DNA of 64,000 nucleotides. It comes from Bradyrhizobium rifense (GTDB lineage: Bacteria > Pseudomonadota > Alphaproteobacteria > Rhizobiales > Xanthobacteraceae). Shown here one piece after another: positions 44,070-52,647 of the stretch. Positions within the stretch are counted from its first letter, which is position 1. Every line of letters begins with the position of its first letter. The stretch is taken from the NCBI RefSeq assembly GCF_008123425.1, contig NZ_VSSS01000023.1, positions 80,728 to 144,727 of the forward strand. The letters run 5' to 3'. Below the pieces are notes generated by a model. It searched no databases. It was not told where the DNA came from and worked only from the letters and a program-made list of their open reading frames with translations. A program made the translations under genes and the position numbers.

Positions 44070-44315
44070 TCAGCTTCCCTTCGATCTTCGAGTCCTCCTC
44101 GTCCCTTCAGCGAAAATTTCCTGAAAACTCACGCCTAGCGCTTGCGAGACATGCCAGAGCGTTACGATGGTGGCGTTGCGGGTCCCAAGCTCAAGACCGC
44201 TTACGTAGGACCGATCGACGCCCAAGCGATTGGCCAATTCTGCTTGTGACAGCCCAGCGGCAATGCGAAGCCGCCTAACGTTGCCTCCAACCAGATGTCG
44301 CACGTCCTCAGCCAT
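44070..44315 (-). CDS. XRE-family helix-turn-helix regulator
   Basis: The 81-residue protein is a single HTH_XRE domain: N-V-R-R-L-R-I-A-A-G-L-S-Q-A-E-L-A-N-R-L-G-V-D-R-S-Y-V-S-G-L-E-L-G-T-R-N, then L-W-H-V-S-Q-A-L-G-V-S-F-Q-E-I-F, with a basic C-terminal tail. Similar small regulators control restriction-modification and toxin genes and island transfer. The AT-rich 230 bases upstream probably hold its operators. It is the first gene of a possible two-gene operon with the hypothetical at 43463. Confidence 0.82.
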   Translation of the reverse strand: MAEDVRHLVGGNVRRLRIAAGLSQAELANRLGVDRSYVSGLELGTRNATIVTLWHVSQALGVSFQEIFAEGTRRTRRSKGS

Positions 44316-44545
44316 GGACACAATGCGGCAGACCGTGCAATAGATTGCGACGCATTATAGTGCACATACAAAGGCATTCAGCGTGCAAAACAGCTCTTGC
44401 GAGCCTAGTTCTCTATTGCTTGCTTTCTTCGGTTATACATCCCGCGCAGGCGGGGATTGGCAAACCGGTTTGTCCGAAGAGCGGGCTTGCATAAGAGCAC
44501 AAGCCGTGGTGGCTTCTCTTCGTACTCTGGGCCGGGGGGCCTTTT

Positions 44546-45952
44546 TTGAATTATTCCATTGCTGGCGCTCAGCCTGTTATTCGGGCTGACGCACGATCGC
44601 TTACATATATTCTCGCGCTGTCGCTTGCGGCCGCGTACTTCCTTGCGTGGCCGCTCTGGCGCGCCCAATTTTTCATTGAGATCTGGTTTACCGAGTCCTG
44701 GAATGCTTATTGGCAGGACGCGGCTGCGACATGGCTACCCATTTACCCGCCGCCCGACAAATTAGCAGGAAACAACTATCCGCCGCTGTCCTTTTATGCC
44801 GTCGGCTTTATCGGGAAACTCCTCCACGTCGATAACCTTTTTGTAGGACGCTGGTTATCCCTGGTCGGTTTGAGCGCCCTCGCAGTAGAAGTGTTCTTGG
44901 TCGTCAGGACCCTGACCGGGGAAAAGCTCGGGGCCGCCGTGGCGGCGCTTTGGTACCTCGCCATCATGGCCCGCAATTCGACGATCTATGTTGGCGCGAA
45001 CGATCCGCAGATAGCTGGCCTCGCGATCATGGGCGCTGGCTTGCTTTGGTTCCTTCGACGAACCGAATTTGGCGGCTCGCCAACGCCTGCACTGATGTTG
45101 ATGGTGGTCTCCGGATTCTGGAAGCATAACAACGTCGCTATTCCGCTGGCAGCGTTGGCTTGGCTGTGGTTGAGCCGGAGCAAGTATGCATATCGATCCA
45201 CGGCCGCGAGCGCGGAGGCAGTGCTTGTCGGGCTCGCTGCGTGTGTTGTGGTCTTCGGACCGAACTTTATTCCTAGCCTTTTAGCACCCCGGCAATACGC
45301 ATGGTCGAACTTGCTGGGCAACATCGGCCACCTGCAATGGTATGCGGTTGCTCTGCTGATCTGGGGCGCTTGGGCGGTACGCGATCGCAGTTCGCAACCG
45401 GCGAAGTTTACCGCGGTGCATATCGGCTTGGCTCTGTCCACGTGCATCCTACAGTGGCTTGGCCACGGCATATTCGGGAATGCCGAGTTCGATTCTATCT
45501 TTGCGCTCGCTATTGGATTGGGTGTTGCTTTCAATCGCGTGGAAACGAGCAGGTTAGCGCGGCGGATTGGAACAAACAGATGCAGAGACGCAATGATTGT
45601 GGTTCTGCTGCTGCGCCTTTTCCTCACTGATCGGCAGGAGACCGCGTTGCTCGTGCTTAGCTCCAAATTTCGCCAATCAATCTATATCAGTGAACGGAAT
45701 GTATTGAGCGAAGCCGGCACCGTAGCGGTTACTCAAGGCGACGTGGCCTGCTTCGTGAAATTGGTCTGCCGGCAGGCTGGGAAGCCGTTTGTCGTGGACG
45801 AATTCAAGACGGACGAGCTCGTTGCAACCGGCCGCGCGACGCCGGCTGATATCGCGGCTCTGTTTAGGGCAAGCGGCATCACTTATCACCCTAAGACGCA
45901 AGCAACAGGTGCAGAAGTCGATACTTCTCTGTCGCATTGGTGGCGTTCCTAG
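44546..45952 (+). CDS. Polytopic membrane protein, GT-C glycosyltransferase-like
   Basis: The 468-residue protein has about 9-10 hydrophobic segments in its first 370 residues and a soluble C-terminal domain. The first periplasmic loop carries W-N-A-Y-W-Q-D-A-A and L-A-G-N-N-Y-P-P-L-S-F-Y, and the arrangement resembles ArnT/PMT (GT39/GT83) lipid-linked sugar transferases, which have an acidic residue in this loop. The overall family is uncertain. The start is TTG at 44546; no ATG is available for the first 150 codons. It lies alone in the island. A role in decorating a surface glycan is inference. Confidence 0.65.
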   Translation: MNYSIAGAQPVIRADARSLTYILALSLAAAYFLAWPLWRAQFFIEIWFTESWNAYWQDAAATWLPIYPPPDKLAGNNYPPLSFYAVGFIGKLLHVDNLFVGRWLSLVGLSALAVEVFLVVRTLTGEKLGAAVAALWYLAIMARNSTIYVGANDPQIAGLAIMGAGLLWFLRRTEFGGSPTPALMLMVVSGFWKHNNVAIPLAALAWLWLSRSKYAYRSTAASAEAVLVGLAACVVVFGPNFIPSLLAPRQYAWSNLLGNIGHLQWYAVALLIWGAWAVRDRSSQPAKFTAVHIGLALSTCILQWLGHGIFGNAEFDSIFALAIGLGVAFNRVETSRLARRIGTNRCRDAMIVVLLLRLFLTDRQETALLVLSSKFRQSIYISERNVLSEAGTVAVTQGDVACFVKLVCRQAGKPFVVDEFKTDELVATGRATPADIAALFRASGITYHPKTQATGAEVDTSLSHWWRS

Positions 45953-46321
45953 GCATGCCCCAAGGTGCACCCCGAACGGAGTGTTTGCGCGGCGGCCGAA
46001 TGATTTGACGCGAGTGGCGGCGCGGCCCCGAACCCGATCTCGTCCAGCGAAGGCTGTGCGGCTTGTGCGGGGGAGTTCCCGCATGTCCGGCATCCTGCCG
46101 CGGCTGTTCGAACTTCGCGCCGACTCACACCGGCGTCGGCAATCTTCGTATTGGTGAGACCTTGGTCGGCAACTTTGTTGGTGGTGAAGGCGCCGGTCGG
46201 TTGCGCCGACAGGAGGCCCCAAATCCAATCCAGAAGCCGAAAATTCGGTCAAGAGTGGATTGACACCGCCTATCTTCGAGGTTGCAATAGCTCCCTCTCG
46301 ACCGCTCAGGAGGAGGCGCAC
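45953..46321. other. Non-coding stretch before the lysozyme-hydrolase gene
   Basis: No supported gene. The frame of the downstream gene is open back to 46151, but its translation there is Arg-rich and low quality, and the GTG at 46322 has a much better ribosome binding site. Confidence 0.5.
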
Positions 46322-48136
46322 GTGGATTTTCAATCACTTGCGGCAGACTACGAGCAAAACTGGGCTACCCTCGAAGTCCGTCCGATGCGGATCAACGAAG
46401 TCATGACGATCGCCGCCAAGGCAATCAAAAATAAGAGCGTATATCAGAAGATTGAGGCTCGCACCGATGTGCCTTGGTGGTTTGTAGCACTTGTTCATCA
46501 TCGCGAGGCCAATTTCAATTTCGATGTTTACCTTGGCAACGGGCAACCACTGCACCAAGTAACTACGCTCGTACCCAAAGGACGAGGGCCATTTCCCTCA
46601 TTTGTCGACGGCGCGGTGGACGCTTTGAGACTTCAGCAGCTAGGAGGCAAGACCGACTGGGGCGTCGCGAGGGCACTTTTTCGTTTGGAAGCCCTAAACG
46701 GCTTCGGTTACCACCGTCGCGGCATCAGGTCTCCATATCTCTACGGAGGGTCTCATCTCTATGGTCCACCCGAAGCGAAAGCCGGCAAAATTTTGGCAGA
46801 CGGCACGTTCGATCCAAACGCAATCGATCCTCAGATTGGTGCGGCTGTGGTGCTCCGAGCGCTCATGGAGCTTGACAGCTCGATTAATCTCGATCCATCC
46901 ACGGCGGATACCAAGCTGCACGAAGAAGGTGCAGCTTCACATCAAGCGCAGTCGCCTTCGGCCTCGAACAACGCAGATTCAACAGAACAGCTGATCGACA
47001 ACCTCGTCTCGCTCATCGAATCCGATCCTGACGACGCTAGCGGAGCGCTCAATTCGGTCAGAGCAAAATTTCGGTCGGATGGTGTAAAGGAAGTACAAGA
47101 AGTCTTCTTTGCGACGAATCGAAAAGTAAATCCGAGCGTACCTTTTGGTCTCGCTGCAATCACAGCCGATCGGGATACTCAGCTCAAGTACGGCTATGCC
47201 TTGGTTGGCATTCCCATGTTGCATCTGATCGGCGCGATCGAGCGTCCTCAAGCACGCTTATTCGGGATGGATGAAGAGCGTCCCGATAGGCATTTTTCGA
47301 TTTTGAGGCTCGCGGATCTAGCTGAAAATCGGTTCTTCAGAGCGCTCTCCTCCGATCAAGCAGCCGCCCTGGTGTTTGTGCATGGCTACAACACTTCCTT
47401 CGCGAACGCGATCTTTAGGGCGTCGCAAATCGCTTATGATGCCAACTTCTCTGGGAAAGTCGTGGTGTTCTCATGGCCCTCACGAGCCGCAATTGTAGAC
47501 TACGATTACGATCGTGATAGCGCCGCAGGGTCTGCTGTGGGTCTTCTGCTCTCACTACTTAAAGACCTAAAGACGAAAGCTAAGGTTCAAAACGTATTTT
47601 TGGTGGCCCACAGCATGGGGAGCCAAATTGCCGTTGAGGCCCTCCGGAGAGCCGCCTTATCGCATGAGCACTTAAATGTCCGAGAGCTCATCTTAGCCGC
47701 TCCAGATATCGACCGAGACGTTTTCGCTTCAAGCGCCGAGTCGATCAAGCAAGCTGCGGAAGGTATAACGATTTACGCTTCGTCTGCGGATAAAGCGCTA
47801 CAGGTATCCAAGTTCAAGGCGGGAGGTATAGCAAGGCTAGGAGATGTTCCTGAAGCCGGACCGCTCGTAATCAAAGGTATTGATCTGATTGACGTGACCG
47901 CCATTGGCGACGACATGCTAGCTTTGACGTTGGAACGCGGCGTCTTCCGAAAGTTAGCTGTTAAGCTGAAAGCGAACTTGTTGAACCACAGTATCTTCTC
48001 AGACAAACGCTCTGCTCTAGACGATTTGGGCCGCATCATCACGAGTCGACAGCGTCCCCCGCATGAACGAACCCCGACTCTAGAGCGGATGCCAGATAGA
48101 AGTTCACCGCCGGAGTACTGGAGATACCCGTACTAG
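46322..48136 (+). CDS. Fusion of lysozyme-like domain and DUF900 alpha/beta hydrolase
   Basis: This 604-residue protein joins two enzymes. Residues about 10-185 resemble phage-type lysozyme-like glycan hydrolases: V-P-W-W-F-V-A-L-V-H-H-R-E62-A-N-F-N-F, then L-E-A-L-N-G-F-G-Y, S-P-Y-L-Y-G-G-S and F-D-P-N-A-I-D-P-Q-I-G-A-A; E62 is the likely acid. Residues about 190-250 are a linker. Residues about 258-560 are a DUF900-type serine hydrolase with V-F-F-A-T-N-R-K, oxyanion loop F-V-H-G-Y-N-T-S-F and nucleophile S431 in V-A-H-S-M-G-S-Q. No signal peptide is visible. The GTG at 46322 is chosen because AGGAGGAGG stands at 46309-46317. Base composition is lower in GC than its neighbours. Confidence 0.8.
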   Translation: MDFQSLAADYEQNWATLEVRPMRINEVMTIAAKAIKNKSVYQKIEARTDVPWWFVALVHHREANFNFDVYLGNGQPLHQVTTLVPKGRGPFPSFVDGAVDALRLQQLGGKTDWGVARALFRLEALNGFGYHRRGIRSPYLYGGSHLYGPPEAKAGKILADGTFDPNAIDPQIGAAVVLRALMELDSSINLDPSTADTKLHEEGAASHQAQSPSASNNADSTEQLIDNLVSLIESDPDDASGALNSVRAKFRSDGVKEVQEVFFATNRKVNPSVPFGLAAITADRDTQLKYGYALVGIPMLHLIGAIERPQARLFGMDEERPDRHFSILRLADLAENRFFRALSSDQAAALVFVHGYNTSFANAIFRASQIAYDANFSGKVVVFSWPSRAAIVDYDYDRDSAAGSAVGLLLSLLKDLKTKAKVQNVFLVAHSMGSQIAVEALRRAALSHEHLNVRELILAAPDIDRDVFASSAESIKQAAEGITIYASSADKALQVSKFKAGGIARLGDVPEAGPLVIKGIDLIDVTAIGDDMLALTLERGVFRKLAVKLKANLLNHSIFSDKRSALDDLGRIITSRQRPPHERTPTLERMPDRSSPPEYWRYPY

Positions 48137-48154
48137 AAGTCTTCCGTAGGCGCG

Positions 48155-48863
48155 TCAGATCACGCCAGCATCGATCGCACCGAGGACGGCGAGAACGTTG
48201 CGCCACGCTCGTTGCGATGGCCGAGCTTGTCCAGTTCTGCCGCGATATCGCGAAGCGATAAGCCTTCGTTGTCCAGCCGCTTCGCTGCGGCGATCATTGC
48301 TGCGATCTTCCTGCCCTGGTCCGAGTCCTCACCGCTTCTCTCGACCCAGCTCTTGCGACCCTCGACCTTGCCACCTGTCTTACGTCGCTTGCGCTCGCGA
48401 GCGCCTCGCAGTTAGGCAACCGTCATGGCCTTGTCGAACTGGGCAACCGCGCCGAGGATTTGCCGGATCAGCACAGCGGTTGGCGTGTCATCAACAAATG
48501 ATCAGGCGAGTCGGCGGCGATCAAGGTGATGCCATCTGCCTGTAGACGCTTCCATCCCGTCTCTTGCACGATCAGATCGCGGGCAAAGCCGTTGGCAGTC
48601 TCCACGATGATCGTGCGGACGCCGTTGCTTGCGATCTTTTCGAGGACGGCCATGAAGCCCGGCCGCACGTCGATCATGTCGCTTCCAGCCACAGCGGGAT
48701 CGTCAAATCAGGCAGCGATCTTGTACCCGGCCCGGTTGGCGTGCGCTTGGATCGCCTTGCGCTGGCGCACCATGCTGTCCTTGTCCTCGCCGACGTTCGA
48801 AGCCGAACTGGTTCTCGTGTAACCGATTGCGGGCTTCCGTTGGCGTTTCTCCCGATCCGACAT
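48155..48863 (-). pseudogene. Serine recombinase (resolvase family), broken
   Basis: Reading on the minus strand from the ATG at 48863 gives R-K-P-A-I-G-Y-T-R-T-S-S-A-S-N, D-S-M-V-R-Q-R-K-A-I (a resolvase N-terminus), then an in-frame TGA after K-I-A-A, then F-D-D-P-A-V-A-G-S-D-M, R-P-G-F and V-E-T-A-N-G-F-A-R-D-L in the same frame, a frameshift near 48485-48495, V-L-I-R-Q-I-L-G-A-V-A-Q-F-D-K-A-M-T-V-A, a TAA, and a final L-R-D-I-A-A-E-L-D-K-L-G-H helix-turn-helix. At least three lesions separate the domains, so it is inactive. Confidence 0.85.
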
Positions 48864-49310
48864 ATAAATACCCCCGTTCTGTACAAATATTTTGAGAAAT
48901 CCTGCGCGTCCGCCGCGGCTCAAGGAGAAGCGTTTTCTCCAGGGTGAAGGCGAGGGGGCTGTGCAGCGGACTCGGCGGAACGGGGCTCATCCAAACTCGA
49001 TCTATCAGCGGATTGAATTCTTGATCAAATCTCGGCCAGCGGCAAGGTTCGTTACGACCTACTACGGTGCGAACCTACGTATCGCGCCTCGCACTAAATC
49101 AAACGCGCAGCATGGTGTGGAGATAACGCATGTTTCTTATCTTCCTGAGAACGTTTGCGGATTTTTATCCGGGGCGGGCAGGTCGGGGCACTAAATAGCA
49201 GCAAATTCCAGGAGAGTGCAGACCTTTGCGTGACAATTGCGTGCCACATCAGCCCCCTTTGTGCTCGTTGCGTTCTGAGCCTTTCCAACGCTTCTTAAGC
49301 GGAGAGGTGC
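48864..49310. other. Intergenic stretch between two pseudogenes
   Basis: No supported gene. A short GGAGAA/TTCTCC hairpin is at 48924-48940. The region probably belonged to the upstream parts of the broken recombinase and of the H-NS-like gene. Confidence 0.5.
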
Positions 49311-49580
49311 CACACGCAAATCGAAACGCTTTCAATCGAAGAACTCGCTTCACTCCGAGACAAGGTTATTCAAACCCTCGCTGACAAGGTTGCCGCGCGC
49401 CAGAAAGAGCTCTAGGCGGAGTCGGAACGGGTAGGGGCGCTCGTCACCTCAAAACCATCCACAGCGCGTCCTAAGCGGCCGGTGAAGTACCGTGACGGTG
49501 AGAACACCTGGACTGGAGTTGGGACGATGCCGGCGTGGGCGAAGCTCAAGGGCGATAGTCTCGAACAGTATCGAGTATAG
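49311..49580 (+). pseudogene. H-NS/MvaT-like nucleoid protein, broken
   Basis: In the frame of 49320 the translation is I-E-T-L-S-I-E-E-L-A-S-L-R-D-K-V, D-K-V-A-A-R-Q-K-E-L, then an amber stop (TAG at 49413-49415), then A-E-S-E-R and V-K-Y-R-D-G-E-N-T-W-T-G-V-G-T-M-P-A-W-A-K, the DNA-binding end of the H-NS family, finishing at TAG 49578-49580. The helix-coil-DNA-binding layout and the position of the amber codon (GAG to TAG at a Leu-Glu-Ala-Glu run) show a nonsense mutation. No start codon is seen upstream either. Confidence 0.8.
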
Positions 49581-49708
49581 AAAGGAAAGCTGCCCCTTGT
49601 GGGACAGCTTCGAAGCAGCTCACATCAAATGACTGCAAGCGAAGCGTGCGCCGCCCGTGGCATCCCGTCAACGTTTCACGTACAAATTGTGAAACGATGG
49701 AGGACGAT

Positions 49709-50086
49709 ATGGGGCACGACCCGGAGAAGCTCAAGGCGTTCTGGGAATATTGCGAGTCTTGGAAAAGTTTGGCCACGATGCAAATGGTTGGCCACGCGGC
49801 AGGATTAGCCTATTGCATCAAGGTCCTCGACAGCGCGTCCCCTCGATATAACACGGGAGCATTCATAGTCCTGTTCGGGATTGGCCTTCTGCTGGGCGCC
49901 CTGTTTTTTCTCATAGTCTCGATGTTGAAGGCGGGGATGACAACAGCAATCGTAGCGCAAGAGCCGCCAACGAATGACTTGGGCGACAAGGCAACGTATT
50001 ACTTTGGTCTTCTCAGCTTATGGGGATCGAGCGCGTGCTTCGCCGCAGCGATTCTGCTGTTCATTTATCGTTTTTCGGTAATGTAA
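49709..50086 (+). CDS. Hypothetical small membrane protein
   Basis: The 125-residue protein starts MGHDPEKLKAFWEY after a GGAGGACGAT site. It has three hydrophobic segments: weakly at residues about 25-40, T-G-A-F-I-V-L-F-G-I-G-L-L-L-G-A-L-F-F-L (about 50-75), and Y-Y-F-G-L-L-S-L-W-G-S-S-A-C-F-A-A-A-I (near the end). No family is recognised. Its start could also be the ATG four codons upstream. Confidence 0.6.
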   Translation: MGHDPEKLKAFWEYCESWKSLATMQMVGHAAGLAYCIKVLDSASPRYNTGAFIVLFGIGLLLGALFFLIVSMLKAGMTTAIVAQEPPTNDLGDKATYYFGLLSLWGSSACFAAAILLFIYRFSVM

Positions 50087-50212
50087 TGGGCCGCTGGGTC
50101 ACGGTCCCAAGAATAGTGCGTGTTTGAACCCGTGTCTTGTCGGACAGTCAGCTATCGAGGCCCAGCCATCGGGTGGGCGGGGCTGTCTGATAAGCGCCTC
50201 GGCGGGGTGACG

Positions 50213-50833
50213 ATGAACGAAGATACGTTTCTTCAGAAGAACTACGAGTACTACCAAGCTTGGCATCATTGGCTAGGGAAAGCCAACAAGCTGAAGCGCG
50301 CCGCGCTGATCCTGTATCGGGCGGACCTCCCTGACCTGAAGCTTTACGATGAGGCTTATCATCGGGCCTTGGAGGAATTGAAGGGCAGAGAAGGGACGGC
50401 GGCGGTTCGTCACCCGCATCCCGATATGCTGCCGGCCTTCAGTCTGTTCGGCTCTGCGCTCGAAAGCATTTTCAAGGGCGTGATGGTCAACAATGACCCG
50501 AACTTGATCGGCGAACACAAGCTGTCCCAAAGCCTAAAAAGCCATGACCTCGTCCAACTGGCCGCGGACGCAGAGATAGCCCTGGACGACCGGGAAACCC
50601 GGCTTCTGGTTTGGGTGTCTGAGGTTGTGATCTGGAAGGCCCGGTACTCGGTGCCAACGAACACCAAATTCGGGGATGCCTTTTTTCACCAGCTCGACAA
50701 CATCTCCCTGGCCAATGCTGAGACCTGTATCTCGCTGCTGGAGGGGATATTCGAGCGGGCGCGATCGACGCTCCCGCCACCGCTTGAAAGGGCCACCGAA
50801 GGGTTCGATGTTCTGGTCTCGTTGAAGGAATAG
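50213..50833 (+). CDS. Hypothetical soluble protein
   Basis: The 206-residue protein (MNEDTFLQKNYEYYQAWHHW) is largely helical by composition, with a conserved-looking P-A-F-S-L-F-G-S-A-L-E-S-I-F-K-G-V-M (about residues 85-102) and a segment K-S-H-D-L-V-Q-L-A (about 115-130). This A-L-E-x-x-x-K-G and the following H-D-L pattern recall HEPN/abortive-infection style helical bundles, but no R-x4-6-H motif is present. It is followed closely by a coiled-coil small protein. Confidence 0.6.
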   Translation: MNEDTFLQKNYEYYQAWHHWLGKANKLKRAALILYRADLPDLKLYDEAYHRALEELKGREGTAAVRHPHPDMLPAFSLFGSALESIFKGVMVNNDPNLIGEHKLSQSLKSHDLVQLAADAEIALDDRETRLLVWVSEVVIWKARYSVPTNTKFGDAFFHQLDNISLANAETCISLLEGIFERARSTLPPPLERATEGFDVLVSLKE

Positions 50834-50925
50834 CGTTGTTCCACGTGGACCGTCCTAGCCCTAGCGGCTGGACTCTTTGCCCTAATTTGTTCACGGTATG
50901 CCCCATCCAAATCACGGGGCGGGAT

Positions 50926-51189
50926 ATGCCGGACATCGACTTCATCCGGGGCGAAATCGAGCGCATGCGCGTCCAGGTGGGGCGCCAGCGGAAGGAGATC
51001 CTCCAGCTTCAGCGGGCAGGGATAGGGACGGCGTCGGCGGAAGCCCTCCTGTCGCGGATGCAGGCCAAGATCGACGACCTGTGTGCCCAGCGGGACGCCC
51101 TGAAGGCGGGTCAGCCGGGGCCCTGTCAAAGGCAAGGTGCTCGGCCGGAGGAAGTGGTGAGCAAGACATCACGTCCGAAGGTCTGTTGA
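50926..51189 (+). CDS. Small coiled-coil protein
   Basis: The 87-residue protein, MPDIDFIRGEIERMRVQVG, is helical with heptad-like charge spacing over residues about 5-60 (R-G-E-I-E-R-M-R-V-Q-V-G-R-Q-R-K-E-I-L-Q-L, then A-L-L-S-R-M-Q-A-K-I-D-D-L). GGCGGG precedes the start. Function unknown. Confidence 0.6.
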   Translation: MPDIDFIRGEIERMRVQVGRQRKEILQLQRAGIGTASAEALLSRMQAKIDDLCAQRDALKAGQPGPCQRQGARPEEVVSKTSRPKVC

Positions 51190-51226
51190 GGGCGAGTTCG
51201 TTCAAGGGGCTCACCAGGGGAAAATC

Positions 51227-51364
51227 ATGAAAAAGCCGAAGAAGCTGACGGCAAAGCAGATGAAAAAAAACTGGGATAAGGGCGCCAAGAAGCGGGCGAT
51301 GAAAAAGGCTGCTGACCAGCGAGCGTTCGCCAAGAAACTGGGTGTAGGGAAACCCAAAAAGTAA
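51227..51364 (+). CDS. Very basic 45-residue protein
   Basis: Starting MKKPKKLTAKQMKKNWDKGA after AGGGGAAAA, the protein has about 17 Lys in 45 residues with K-K-R-A-M-K-K-A-A-D-Q-R-A-F-A-K-K-L as a helix and ending K-P-K-K. Its charge suggests nucleic-acid binding. Too short to classify. Confidence 0.6.
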   Translation: MKKPKKLTAKQMKKNWDKGAKKRAMKKAADQRAFAKKLGVGKPKK

Positions 51365-51382
51365 CTGGTTGCGGGGAGGGGT

Positions 51383-51721
51383 TTAGTACGCCGGGACGCG
51401 ATGCGTCCGGCAATCGTAGGGCCCGTCTTTGCCGGTGCCCTTGATCTTGGCGTTGTAGTAGCGCCCCATCGAATCTGCGGCCAGCCACTCATCAACAACT
51501 GACTTCGGCATTTCGCAGTAGTGGTAGTAGGTCGTTTTGAGTTGGACGATGACGTACTGATTTGATGCGTCGTAGCAGAGCCGGTTGACTACACTGCTTC
51601 GGGTGATGTCCTGGCAGGTGAAAGGTTTGAGATCCACCGAGCCGCGATATTTGACATCGACGGTTTCGGCGTCAGCCCAGGTGACGCTTAACAGGACGAA
51701 CATGATGGGCAGGTAGCGCAT
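51383..51721 (-). CDS. Secreted KTSC-domain protein
   Basis: The 112-residue protein has a signal peptide (MRYLPIMFVLLSVTWADAE). The mature part fits the KTSC domain: C-Q-D-I-T-R-S-S-V-V-N-R-L-C-Y-D-A-S-N-Q-Y-V-I-V-Q-L, then Y-Y-H-Y-C-E-M-P-K-S-V-V-D-E-W-L-A-A-D-S-M-G-R-Y-Y-N-A-K-I-K-G. Cysteines may form disulfides. KTSC proteins are often found with phage genes and nucleases; their function is unsettled. It is the last of three minus-strand genes each starting directly after the previous stop. Confidence 0.8.
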   Translation of the reverse strand: MRYLPIMFVLLSVTWADAETVDVKYRGSVDLKPFTCQDITRSSVVNRLCYDASNQYVIVQLKTTYYHYCEMPKSVVDEWLAADSMGRYYNAKIKGTGKDGPYDCRTHRVPAY

Positions 51722-51958
51722 CTACTTTTCCTTTCCGTGCGAGCCAGCGAGCGGCGTGACGATGGACGCCATTGTAACGATAAACGCGGTCAAGCACAGA
51801 AAAGAAGAGTAGTTGCGAGACGATACGCACTTCCTGAAATCTTCAAGCGCTTTGAAGGCTGGTGATGCAAATTCAGGGGTCTTCTCGACCTTCTCGACGA
51901 CAGATACTACAAACGCGTCCTGAACTGGCCGTTCATGCGGCTCCATCAGAGCTTGCAC
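51722..51958 (-). CDS. Hypothetical protein with one membrane segment
   Basis: The 78-residue protein starts at GTG 51956-51958, directly after the TAA of the upstream gene, and ends TAG immediately before the ATG of the KTSC gene. A hydrophobic stretch (S-F-L-C-L-T-A-F-I-V-T-M-A-S-I-V) near the C-terminus would make a tail anchor. No family is recognised. Confidence 0.55.
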   Translation of the reverse strand: MQALMEPHERPVQDAFVVSVVEKVEKTPEFASPAFKALEDFRKCVSSRNYSSFLCLTAFIVTMASIVTPLAGSHGKEK

Positions 51959-52219
51959 TTATTCGTCGGCTTCTTCGGCCTCCCGAAAGGCGTCCATCAT
52001 TTTCTGAAATTCGTCGTCGCCACTGCGACGCCCATCAATCCAACTGCCGCTCCGTCTATCGTCACTAAATCCACGTCTGACGGTCAAAGGATGCGGCTCG
52101 ACACGTATCGATTCGAGATATGACCGGTTGGCTTCTTCGCTCAAATAATCGGATAAAGTCAAAATGGCCCGGCACAACTCGTCGCCACGGGCCTTATCCG
52201 TGTAGGTTATTACGCGCAT
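51959..52219 (-). CDS. Hypothetical acidic small protein
   Basis: An 86-residue soluble protein, MRVITYTDKARGDELCRAIL. The C-terminal half has F-S-D-D-R-R-S-G-S-W-I-D-G-R-R-S-G-D-D-E-F-Q-K-M-M-D. It is the first of three coupled small genes. No family is recognised. Confidence 0.55.
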   Translation of the reverse strand: MRVITYTDKARGDELCRAILTLSDYLSEEANRSYLESIRVEPHPLTVRRGFSDDRRSGSWIDGRRSGDDEFQKMMDAFREAEEADE

Positions 52220-52296
52220 CGCAACCTCACTAAAAAGCCCCGACTGCTTACGGGGCTGCTCTGGCGCCGAGGGGTAGGGGACGAAGCGCCAAACCT

Positions 52297-52623
52297 CTAC
52301 AGCTTAGCGTTGCGTGGTGGGTCTGCCAACTCGCTCTTTCGCTTAAAGAGGATCAGTGGGCACGTAGGCTCAAGCTTGCCGGTCTTCAGGTATCGCCGGA
52401 TATCCGGCACTCGGCTGGCTGGTACTTTGATTACGACCGTTGGCTCACGGTTGGCCAGTCCCTGCGGGGCGGCCGGCACCGATACGTTTACCGCCTCGGC
52501 CCATTCTTCGCCTCCAACAGCGTCATCCGGATAAAGTCGGACACTGAGACTGTGAGCTCGGCCGCTCGTTGCTCCAGCCCCTCGACCATTTCGGCCGGCG
52601 CGCGAACCTACGCTTTCAAGCAT
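52297..52623 (-). CDS. Hypothetical protein
   Basis: A 108-residue protein with a disordered Gly/Arg N-terminus (residues 1-25) and a beta-rich remainder (L-S-V-R-L-Y-P-D-D-A-V, then P-T-V-V-I-K-V-P-A-S-R-V-P-D-I-R-R-Y-L-K-T-G-K). Composition is natural. Family unknown. It lies 25 bases downstream of the DUF3800 gene, in the same direction, so it could be the fourth gene of that operon. Confidence 0.5.
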   Translation of the reverse strand: MLESVGSRAGRNGRGAGATSGRAHSLSVRLYPDDAVGGEEWAEAVNVSVPAAPQGLANREPTVVIKVPASRVPDIRRYLKTGKLEPTCPLILFKRKSELADPPRNAKL

Positions 52624-52647
52624 TAGGGCATCGAGAGCAGTTGATAG

